From: Bacillota bacterium
Lineage (GTDB): Bacteria; Bacillota; Clostridia; Lachnospirales; Lachnospiraceae
Reading direction: 5' to 3'
DNA: 22,170 bases
Assembly (NCBI GenBank): GCA_023411225.1
Contig: JAEYPA010000023.1
Span: 1-22,170, forward strand
Shown: one piece after another, positions 6,219 through 12,839 of the stretch
Layout: every line of letters begins with the position of its first letter
How positions within the stretch are numbered: position 1 is the first letter of the stretch
The notes under the pieces: generated by a model
Seen by the model: only the letters and a program-made list of their open reading frames with translations
Told to the model about the DNA's origin: nothing
The model's database searches: none
Position numbers and translations under genes: made by a program

Positions 6219-6399
6219 AATCTTTAACATCATTTTTTAAAAGTGACAAAGAAGTGCCCACTTACTCTATAATAATTACTCTTACTTACCCACACTTCTC
6301 TCTCTTTACAAACCATTTATTACTTTTCCTTTCATCCTCCAAAGTCCCCATCTATCAGCACTTACACCGTTTCCCCGACGTCTTCCTCACTAAAAAAGG
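6219..6399. repeat. Dispersed repeat R2, copy 2
   Basis: Homologous to 2060-2242, including the 25-base exact block at 6336-6360. It lies between the hairpin at 6118-6150 and the tRNA-Gly terminator. No coding frame is convincing. The minus strand reads GGACTTTGGAGG then ATGAAAGG, but that frame closes after nine codons. Confidence 0.7.
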
Positions 6400-6421
6400 A
6401 TTGAATCTCTCGATTCAATCC
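6392..6421 (-). terminator. Terminator of tRNA-Gly
   Basis: On the minus strand GGATTGAATC, loop GAGA and GATTCAATCC form a perfect 10-base stem followed by six T's. It lies 13 bases after the tRNA. Confidence 0.9.
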
Positions 6422-6434
6422 TAATCCTTCTTCA

Positions 6435-6506
6435 AGCGCGAGACGGGACTCGAACCCGCGGCCCTCTCCTTGGGAAGGAGATGCTCCACCACTGAGCCAC
6501 TCGCGC
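6435..6506 (-). tRNA. tRNA-Gly (anticodon CCC)
   Basis: The minus strand folds as a complete cloverleaf. The acceptor stem is GCGCGAG/CTCGCGC, with a D arm starting GCTCAGTGGTGGAGC. The anticodon stem TCTCC/GGAGA encloses loop TTCCCAA (anticodon CCC), and the T arm is GCGGG-TTCGAGT-CCCGT. The discriminator base is T, usual for bacterial glycine tRNAs. CCA is not encoded. It would read GGG codons. It stands alone with its own promoter and terminator. Confidence 0.95.
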
Positions 6507-6525
6507 ATTTCATATGTATATACAT

Positions 6526-6554
6526 AGTATACACGATTTCTTTTCATTTGTTAA
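6526..6554 (-). promoter_or_regulatory. Promoter of tRNA-Gly
   Basis: On the minus strand TTAACA (6554-6549) and TATACT (6531-6526) are separated by 17 bases and lie just upstream of the tRNA. This is a near-consensus sigma-A promoter. Confidence 0.8.
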
Positions 6555-6593
6555 GTCCCATCTTATATATAATCAATTTTCTTCTCCCATAAT

Positions 6594-6619
6594 AAAAGAC
6601 TGGCCCTTGCCAGCCTTTT
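6594..6619 (-). terminator. Terminator of the oxalate decarboxylase gene
   Basis: The minus strand reads AAAAGGCTGGC, a short loop, then GCCAGTCTTTT and further T's. This 11-pair stem (one G-U) begins 6 bases after the stop codon. Confidence 0.85.
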
Positions 6620-6625
6620 ATATTC

Positions 6626-7933
6626 TTACTCATTTTCTCCTATCACATCGCTAGAACCCAACTTCACGTCCTTCTTTTTATAATCAAAGTTCTTAAAATA
6701 CTGCACATTCTGTGGTGTCCCACTAGCAGATGGGAACTCGAAACCTGAGTACCTAACAACAGGATTACTTTCCTGATTTAACTGGTCAATAAACTCGTCT
6801 GGCAGATTGAGACAGCTTTTGATGACCTCTTTTGGAGTGTTGGCCAACCATTGAGCCAGTGAAATATCGGAATAATGGCTACTATTGAAGAATTCCAGGA
6901 AAACCAATTTTTCTGTGCCGATGTTCTGAATGTAGTGGAAACCACCCACTTCGACATAGCCCACATCACCCGCCTGATAGTTAAAGGTTCTGGCTTTTGG
7001 TCCTGGCATAAAGACAGTCATTCGAGCTTTTCCCTGAATATAGTATTGAAACTCGTCATTATTACTGTGCCAGTGAATTTCACGCATAGCACCCGGCTCT
7101 ACCTCTACCATTGCAACAGCAACCGTATCGCAGGCCGGAAAATTGCGGTTATCCAGAATTCGTATAGAACCTCCATCTCCATTTATTGGTTTGACATTGA
7201 TCAATTCATGTTTGTAGGTATTAGGTACTTTTCCATATGGTGATGTAATCGTCTGTGATTCTAGTGTACCGGGGTCCCCTCCATCAGTGATATAGACTTG
7301 CTCTTTAGGAATCTTATCAAACATGGATTCAGGACAGCCAAAGTTTGCTGAGAGAACATCTTTGGGCAAATGGGAAAATAACTCACTGATGGAAAAGGTA
7401 TGATTTTCGGAATAGGTACCTTTATCAAACAACATCAGAAATTCACAGCCTTCATGTAGCCCTTGTATAGAATGTGGTATATTCTTTGGAAAGATCCATC
7501 CTTCTCCTGGTTTACAGTCTGCAATAAAATTTCTGCCCATTTCATCCACTGCGGTAACTCGTGCACCACCTACTAGAACAAAACCAAATTCTGATTGTTG
7601 GTGGGAATGCATCTCCCGTACTCCCGGTGACAAATTCATATCCACTATGGCAAAGGTATCTGATATGGCCAATTCTCGTTTTGTTATTTCTCTGGACCAT
7701 CCACCTGGTTTTATTGTCATATGGGTATCAGAGAAAGAGAACTTCAGATTAGGGATCAAGCCATGGTCAGTGGCTGGGGGAACTATCATATCTGGATTTT
7801 CTTCATCTCTCTTTAGGTCTCTAGGCCCCAGATCAAGAGCCCCAGCTCCATCACTTCGAATCGGTTCCGGACGATTTGCTTCTTTCAGTTGATCTAGTTT
7901 TTCCTGCATTCTATCATAATAATGTCTGTCCAT
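6626..7933 (-). CDS. oxdC: Bicupin oxalate decarboxylase
   Basis: A 435-residue bicupin closely resembling Bacillus OxdC, which converts oxalate to formate and CO2 using manganese. Cupin 1 has ligands H109, H111, E115 and H154 with catalytic-type R106. Cupin 2 has H287, H289, E294 and H333 with R284. The active-site lid reads S175-E176-N177-H178. The lid glutamate distinguishes decarboxylases (SENS in Bacillus) from oxalate oxidases, so decarboxylation is likely. Cupin 1 reads HSHQQSEF where Bacillus has HWHKEAEW. About 20 extra residues at the N-terminus and 40 at the C-terminus exceed the usual 385. The start is ATG 7933 with GGAGGA upstream; the longer frame to 8029 crosses the upstream terminator. 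No signal peptide, so cytoplasmic. Confidence 0.92.
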   Translation of the reverse strand: MDRHYYDRMQEKLDQLKEANRPEPIRSDGAGALDLGPRDLKRDEENPDMIVPPATDHGLIPNLKFSFSDTHMTIKPGGWSREITKRELAISDTFAIVDMNLSPGVREMHSHQQSEFGFVLVGGARVTAVDEMGRNFIADCKPGEGWIFPKNIPHSIQGLHEGCEFLMLFDKGTYSENHTFSISELFSHLPKDVLSANFGCPESMFDKIPKEQVYITDGGDPGTLESQTITSPYGKVPNTYKHELINVKPINGDGGSIRILDNRNFPACDTVAVAMVEVEPGAMREIHWHSNNDEFQYYIQGKARMTVFMPGPKARTFNYQAGDVGYVEVGGFHYIQNIGTEKLVFLEFFNSSHYSDISLAQWLANTPKEVIKSCLNLPDEFIDQLNQESNPVVRYSGFEFPSASGTPQNVQYFKNFDYKKKDVKLGSSDVIGENE

Positions 7934-7955
7934 CTCATTCCTCCATTGTATCATT

Positions 7956-7984
7956 TTATTATGATAGGTTTTCCAAAACTGCAA
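7956..7984 (-). promoter_or_regulatory. Possible promoter of oxdC
   Basis: On the minus strand TTGCAG (7984-7979) and TAATAA (7961-7956) have a 17-base spacer, placed between the upstream terminator and the oxdC ribosome site. Both hexamers match consensus only partly. Confidence 0.3.
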
Positions 7985-8033
7985 AAAAAAAATGCACTCC
8001 ACTGAGCCAAAAGGCACTGTGAACTGCATTTTT
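7983..8033 (-). terminator. Terminator of the glycoside hydrolase gene
   Basis: A long stem with three mismatches and a TTTT loop, flanked on the minus strand by A5 and T10. It begins 30 bases after the hydrolase stop. The stem is near-symmetrical, but only a rightward run of five T's exists on the other side. Confidence 0.85.
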
Positions 8034-8063
8034 ATAGTTTAACATATATTTTGTATGTAATGA

Positions 8064-10340
8064 TTATTGTTTGTGTAATCGATTTAGCTGATCCACAATT
8101 TCCTGTAACTCCTCAGGCGTAATCGCCTCTTGACCAAATGAATACACACCACGAAGTGGGAAATTCTGAAGCATAGCTTGTTTCATTTCCATGGACACAG
8201 CCTCGCTAGCTACTTCTGTCTCTTCTTCTTCTATATACATAAATTTCTCAAGAATTGGTTCAATAATACGAGTAGCTTCCTCATCTTCCATAATGTCTCT
8301 CAATACAGTATTTATAGTGTACTGAACTGGCAGCTTAACAGTGGAAGCGACATATACTGTTTTAGAAGCTACAATATTCTTGGAGGACTGACCAATTAAA
8401 ATGTCAAATTCACCGGATTCTACATGCCAATCATTTATCTTAGTGCTATAGTAAGCAAATGCTCGTTTTCCAAGGGTAAAGGTTACTGTCTTGGTTTCTC
8501 CAGGCTGAAGATCTACCTTCCCAAAGTCCTTCAATTCCTTTTCTGGACGGATTACTGTACTTTCCTTGTCAGACACATATAATTGTACTGCCTCTTTACC
8601 AGCAACTTTTCCTGTATTAGTGACATCTATGGAAACCGTTAAAGTGTCTGTATCTTTTATATTATCTGCGCTTACTTTGAGATTAGAATACGCAAAGGTA
8701 GTATAGGAAAGCCCATGCCCAAATGGGAACAATACATTCATTTTTTTCTTGTCATAATAACGATATCCAACAAAGATGCCTTCTCTATATTCGACAACAT
8801 CCTTTTCTCCAAAATAGAATAAATAGGAAGGATTATCCTCCAGCTTAATTGGGAAGGTTTCAGCTAATTTGCCACTTGGATTAACATTACCATATAGAAT
8901 GTCATAAACAGCTCCACCAATCGCTTCTCCTCCCAGATAAGCTTCAACAATACCTTTTACATCATTTACCCATGGCATCTCAACAGGAGAGCCATTGTGA
9001 AGAACTACTATAGTGTTTGGTTGCACCTTAAGAACCTGGGTTATTAAAGCATTCTGACAATTAGGAAGTCTCATGTGGGTTCGATCAAAGCCTTCTGACT
9101 CAAAAGAATCAGGCAGACCTGCAAAGATAACTGCTACCTCTACTTCACTGGCTGCTTTTACAGCTTCCTGAATCAAATTGTCCTCTATCACATCTTCTTT
9201 GTCATTATAGCCCTGTGCAAAAATCGCATTTTCCAGTTCCTTAGCACAATCCCAAGCAGAGGTTTTCTTGGCACTGTTTATATGAGAGCTACCACCACCT
9301 TGATATCTAGGGTTTTTGGCATATTTACCTATAAATGCAACTTTAGCGGTTTTCTCTAACGGAAGAATATTGTCATTTTTTAATAAAACGACCGTTTCCT
9401 CAGCTATCTTTCGGGAAATCTCATGGTCTTTTTCTAAATCAAATTGAGCTTTCTCATCTCTATTATTGAGGAATTTATATAAGATACTTAAAATACGTTC
9501 TACAGCAAGATCGATATCAGTCTCTAATAAAGAGCCATTTCTGACAGCTTCAACGAGCTGCTTATCTGTTATTCCAAAAGAAGATGGCATTTCTAGGTCA
9601 AGACCGGCCTTAATATCTTCCACACGATTGTCAATAGCTCCCCAATCACTGACTACCATTCCATCAAATCCCCATTTATCGCGCAGTACTTCTGTTAGGT
9701 ATTGATGACTTTGTCCTACATAAGTGCCATTGATTCGATTATACGAGGACATCACAGTCCAAGGCTTGTGTTCTTTTATAGCCCCTTCAAATGCCGCCAA
9801 ATATATCTCATTTAAAGTACGTTCATCAATTTCTGCTGAATAAGACATTCTTCTCAATTCCTGATTATTCCCCAGAAAATGCTTAATACTGGTACCTACA
9901 TTTTTACTTTGTACACCATCAATAAATGCACCGGCCATCTCCGTTGCTACAATCGGGTCCTCAGACAGATATTCAAAGTTACGTCCACACAAAGGAGAAC
10001 GTTTAATATTGGCACTAGGTCCCAAGAGAATACTGACATTCTCAGCCTGGCACTCATTTCCCACGGTTTCTCCCAACAGTTTAGCTAAATCACGATTAAA
10101 AGAAGCAGCCATACCACAACCTGTTGGAAAACAAACCGCTTTTATGCTTTCATTTACTCCCAAATGATCTGCATTAAGATTTTGTTTCCGTAATCCATTT
10201 GGTCCATCTGCAACCATGAAAGATGGAACACCCAATCTTTCCACTGACTTGGTATGCCAAAAATCTTTACCAGAACATAAGGATGCTTTTTCCTCCAGAG
10301 TCATCTTACCAATTAATTCCTTGATTTCATGTTTCGTCAT
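8064..10340 (-). CDS. Glycoside hydrolase family 3 (beta-glucosidase type)
   Basis: A 758-residue enzyme with the full GH3 layout. The N-terminal barrel (to about 290) carries KHF (153-155) and GMVVSDWGA with nucleophile D232. The alpha/beta sandwich (about 310-540) carries ESEGFDR at 414-420, where the acid/base glutamate lies. A fibronectin-III-like domain (about 570-670) starts near NLKVSADN and contains EAVQLYVSD. About 90 further residues, with an acidic stretch EEEETEVASE, form a C-terminal extension seen in clostridial members. No signal peptide, so it probably cleaves imported beta-linked oligosaccharides in the cytoplasm, releasing terminal glucose or xylose; the exact sugar cannot be read. 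ATG 10340 follows AAAGGAGAAC. Own promoter and terminator: monocistronic. Confidence 0.93.
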   Translation of the reverse strand: MTKHEIKELIGKMTLEEKASLCSGKDFWHTKSVERLGVPSFMVADGPNGLRKQNLNADHLGVNESIKAVCFPTGCGMAASFNRDLAKLLGETVGNECQAENVSILLGPSANIKRSPLCGRNFEYLSEDPIVATEMAGAFIDGVQSKNVGTSIKHFLGNNQELRRMSYSAEIDERTLNEIYLAAFEGAIKEHKPWTVMSSYNRINGTYVGQSHQYLTEVLRDKWGFDGMVVSDWGAIDNRVEDIKAGLDLEMPSSFGITDKQLVEAVRNGSLLETDIDLAVERILSILYKFLNNRDEKAQFDLEKDHEISRKIAEETVVLLKNDNILPLEKTAKVAFIGKYAKNPRYQGGGSSHINSAKKTSAWDCAKELENAIFAQGYNDKEDVIEDNLIQEAVKAASEVEVAVIFAGLPDSFESEGFDRTHMRLPNCQNALITQVLKVQPNTIVVLHNGSPVEMPWVNDVKGIVEAYLGGEAIGGAVYDILYGNVNPSGKLAETFPIKLEDNPSYLFYFGEKDVVEYREGIFVGYRYYDKKKMNVLFPFGHGLSYTTFAYSNLKVSADNIKDTDTLTVSIDVTNTGKVAGKEAVQLYVSDKESTVIRPEKELKDFGKVDLQPGETKTVTFTLGKRAFAYYSTKINDWHVESGEFDILIGQSSKNIVASKTVYVASTVKLPVQYTINTVLRDIMEDEEATRIIEPILEKFMYIEEEETEVASEAVSMEMKQAMLQNFPLRGVYSFGQEAITPEELQEIVDQLNRLHKQ

Positions 10341-10386
10341 TTTTGTTCTCCTTTTCTAAAGAGTATGTATAATCACTACTACTTCA

Positions 10387-10415
10387 ATTATAGAAAACAA
10401 AAATCGCAAAGTAAA
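10387..10415 (-). promoter_or_regulatory. Promoter of the glycoside hydrolase gene
   Basis: On the minus strand TTTACT (10415-10410) and TATAAT (10392-10387) have a 17-base spacer, about 46 bases before the start codon. Confidence 0.6.
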
Positions 10416-10485
10416 GGAATTATGTGGTAATTTCAACCTAAAATCGCATATTTATAACAAAATACAAATATGAAAATATTATACA

Positions 10486-11160
10486 TTAATCTAAGGTTTG
10501 TACTAAACCTCTAATAATGTTTTCTTCATAATTATACCAAAAATACCCATCCAGTTTTGTCGGATTATCAGGTTGGTACTCTGGACTTGCCGTATTATTG
10601 GATTTTTCCTCATCTTCTACAGCAAACCTAATAAGCATCAAATCACTGTCTTTCGCCCACTGAACAAACTCATAAGTAAGCGTTTCATTTTTTGACAGCA
10701 TATAGCGATATAAATCAGAATCAAAAGCTACTGTATTAATAATTTGCATATCAAAAAAATTGTCCATTTTACGCATAATACTTCCTTGATTGTCAAACAG
10801 ATAGAGACTTTCTTTACCAGCATCCATATTTATTATAAATAATTTACTATTGGGGGACCAAGAACTACTTTTGTAAGTACCTTGAATCTCAACTTCACTT
10901 AAAAGGCTCCACTCTGTTTCATCTTCTGTAAGACTGTATTCTTTAATCGTTACTGTTTGCCCTTTATCGTTATTAGAAGCATTTGTTAAGGATATATTAT
11001 ATATCTCGTATTTCACTGTCCCATCTGGAGCAATAGATTTACTTATTCTATGTATGATATGAGTTCTCTGCACAACCCATGCAGTTAAACCGACACATAA
11101 CAGCACAATCAATATTAAAGTAATTACAATTATTCTTTTTTTATCTATTGTCTTTTCCAT
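10486..11160 (-). CDS. Membrane-anchored protein of unknown function
   Basis: The start is ATG 11160, with AAGGAGG 8 bases upstream; the frame is open farther to 11217 but without a ribosome site. The 224-residue product has a positively charged N-terminus (MEKTIDKKR), one membrane span (about 10-30), and about 190 extracytoplasmic residues. The segment SSSWSPNSKLFIINM resembles one blade of a WD40/TolB-like propeller, and VKYEIYNISL and ESLYLFDN fit strands of the same kind, but one protein of this length could hold only three or four blades. I do not recognise the family. It lies between separately transcribed genes, so context gives no function. Confidence 0.65.
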   Translation of the reverse strand: MEKTIDKKRIIVITLILIVLLCVGLTAWVVQRTHIIHRISKSIAPDGTVKYEIYNISLTNASNNDKGQTVTIKEYSLTEDETEWSLLSEVEIQGTYKSSSWSPNSKLFIINMDAGKESLYLFDNQGSIMRKMDNFFDMQIINTVAFDSDLYRYMLSKNETLTYEFVQWAKDSDLMLIRFAVEDEEKSNNTASPEYQPDNPTKLDGYFWYNYEENIIRGLVQTLD

Positions 11161-11240
11161 ACCGATTACCTCCTTAGTGTTAATATATCTATTACTATTG
11201 TACCATAGTACCAACAAAGATTCGACATTATTTCTCTAAT

Positions 11241-11278
11241 AATAACAAATAGTTTTGCAAGCAAAACTATTTGTTATT
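11241..11278. terminator. Perfect 18-base inverted repeat
   Basis: AATAACAAATAGTTTTGC (11241-11258) and its exact complement (11261-11278) are separated by AA. It lies 24 bases after the stop of the FAD oxidoreductase and upstream of the membrane protein gene. The likely role is transcription termination, although the minus-strand tract after the stem is not T-rich. A protein-binding palindrome is the alternative. Confidence 0.55.
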
Positions 11279-11302
11279 TAGAAAGCTATTTAACCATTCT
11301 AA

Positions 11303-12616
11303 CTACTTCTTCAAATTTCCAGTAGCAGGATTGTCTATTAAATCTCCATGTTCAGTAAATCGACTTCCATGACAAGGGCAATCCCAGGTACGCTCTGTCT
11401 CATTCCATTTTAAGGCACATCCTAAATGTGGACATCTCTTCGGTGTTACAGAGAGAAGATTCGTGACGGCTTCAAAACCATTTACGGCAAGTTGCTTACG
11501 AAACATCGTTCTAGAAGGGGAGAAAACAGATGCATAGTCATTTTCCTTTCCTATGATAACATCTTTTAATATAGTAGCTGCCACCATAGAAGAGGTCATT
11601 CCCCACTTATTAAAGCCGGTTGCTACATATAGCTGAGGAGTCTTGGCTGAATATTGACCAATATAAGGAATGCCGTCAAGTGTCATACAGTCTTGAGTAG
11701 CCCAATGATATTGCTCCTTGCACTTTGGATAATATTTATGGGAAAAAGCTGACAGTTCACTCCATTTGCCACCCTTTTTCCCAGTACGATGATCTCCTCC
11801 ACCAATCAGCAAATAGTTGTCATAATTACGAAAAGAAAGTCCTTTTTGCGCCTCATCTACATACATTCCTTTTACATTAGGCCCATTTTCCAATGCAATC
11901 ACATAGGAACGATGTTGGTACATCTTAAGGAAATAGCTACCGTGCTTATTGAGAAATGGGAAATGAGTAGCCACTATGATCTTTTCTGCCATAATGGTCC
12001 CATTGTTTGTAACAACCTTACATGCTTTCTTCCCTTGAGGTACCAATTCTGCTACTTTTGTGCGCTCATAGATGCGAAGATTTTCAGCAATATGAGACAC
12101 AAATTGTAATGGATTAAACTGTGCTTGATCCGGAAACCTAACTGCACCAACTGTTGAAAATGGAAGTGGAAGTTCACTCTTGTATTCGGCACTAAACTTT
12201 ATTTTATGAAGAACTTCCAGCTCCTTCTCCAGTTTTTTTCTATTATCCAAGGAATAGACATAATTGTCCTTATTTTGATAATCACAGTCTATATTCTTAC
12301 AAAGTACCTTATATTGTTCCAATGCTGCCTGGTTGGCTTTCAGATACATATCAGCCTTCTCTAAACCAAATTCTCTGTTTATTTTGTCGTAAATAAGTCC
12401 GTGTTGTGAGGTAATCTTTGCTGTCGTATTTTTAGTAATACCACTACAGATTGTCTCCGCTTCCACCAAAATATAGTTTACACCTGCTAGTTGCAACTGG
12501 TAGGCACAAAGAATACCTGCCAAACCACCACCAATAATCAAAACATCTGTCTTACATTCTTTTTTTAGTTCTTCAAAACTAGGAAGCTTTGAAGTGTCCG
12601 ACCATACTGAAATCAT
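11303..12616 (-). CDS. FAD-dependent oxidoreductase with C-terminal Rieske [2Fe-2S] domain (YhfW-like)
   Basis: A 437-residue protein. An N-terminal DAO-type FAD domain begins with a dinucleotide-binding motif (VLIIGGGLAGILCAYQL, about 25-41) and continues to a typical C-terminal flavin segment (YVATGFNKWGMTSSM). The last about 60 residues form a Rieske domain: C395-x-H397, then C413-x2-H416 in WDCPCHGSRF, plus the paired C400 and C415 seen in some Rieske proteins. The same fusion occurs in Bacillus YhfW. It probably passes electrons between a small amine- or acid-type substrate, the flavin and the iron-sulfur cluster; the substrate is unknown. ATG 12616 follows GGTGGTG. No signal peptide. 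Confidence 0.88.
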   Translation of the reverse strand: MISVWSDTSKLPSFEELKKECKTDVLIIGGGLAGILCAYQLQLAGVNYILVEAETICSGITKNTTAKITSQHGLIYDKINREFGLEKADMYLKANQAALEQYKVLCKNIDCDYQNKDNYVYSLDNRKKLEKELEVLHKIKFSAEYKSELPLPFSTVGAVRFPDQAQFNPLQFVSHIAENLRIYERTKVAELVPQGKKACKVVTNNGTIMAEKIIVATHFPFLNKHGSYFLKMYQHRSYVIALENGPNVKGMYVDEAQKGLSFRNYDNYLLIGGGDHRTGKKGGKWSELSAFSHKYYPKCKEQYHWATQDCMTLDGIPYIGQYSAKTPQLYVATGFNKWGMTSSMVAATILKDVIIGKENDYASVFSPSRTMFRKQLAVNGFEAVTNLLSVTPKRCPHLGCALKWNETERTWDCPCHGSRFTEHGDLIDNPATGNLKK

Positions 12617-12750
12617 AATATCACCACCATGATTTAGTATATCCCGTTTACTGATTCTCTACTAACCTTTGAAGCAAAAAATACAGCAAATCCTGTTGCA
12701 TCCGATACTTTATGTAAGTATTACTATCTCTTTCGACTGATCCTTAACTC

Positions 12751-12805
12751 TGTTATAATTTATTTAGAATTTTGTCAATGGCATGTTAGAATTCCTTTTT
12801 AGAAT
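12751..12805 (+). promoter_or_regulatory. Extended -10 promoter and TTAGAAT repeats before the ABC genes
   Basis: TGTTATAAT (12751-12759) is a perfect extended -10, 81 bases before the permease start. Three direct copies of TTAGAAT follow at 12764-12770, 12786-12792 and 12799-12805. The first two are 22 bases apart, about two helical turns, which could suit a dimeric OmpR-type regulator such as the one encoded at 17256-17948. The link is inference. Confidence 0.4.
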
Positions 12806-12839
12806 ATAGGTATAACGATCAAATGAAAGGACCAATATT

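Noticed and set aside
6362..6547. A leftward 61-codon open frame
   Set aside because: It runs straight through tRNA-Gly and its terminator and has no ribosome site; it is an accidental translation of the tRNA.
7933..8029. A longer start for the oxalate decarboxylase
   Set aside because: The extra 32 codons are the terminator hairpin of the upstream gene; the ribosome site GGAGGA supports the ATG at 7933.
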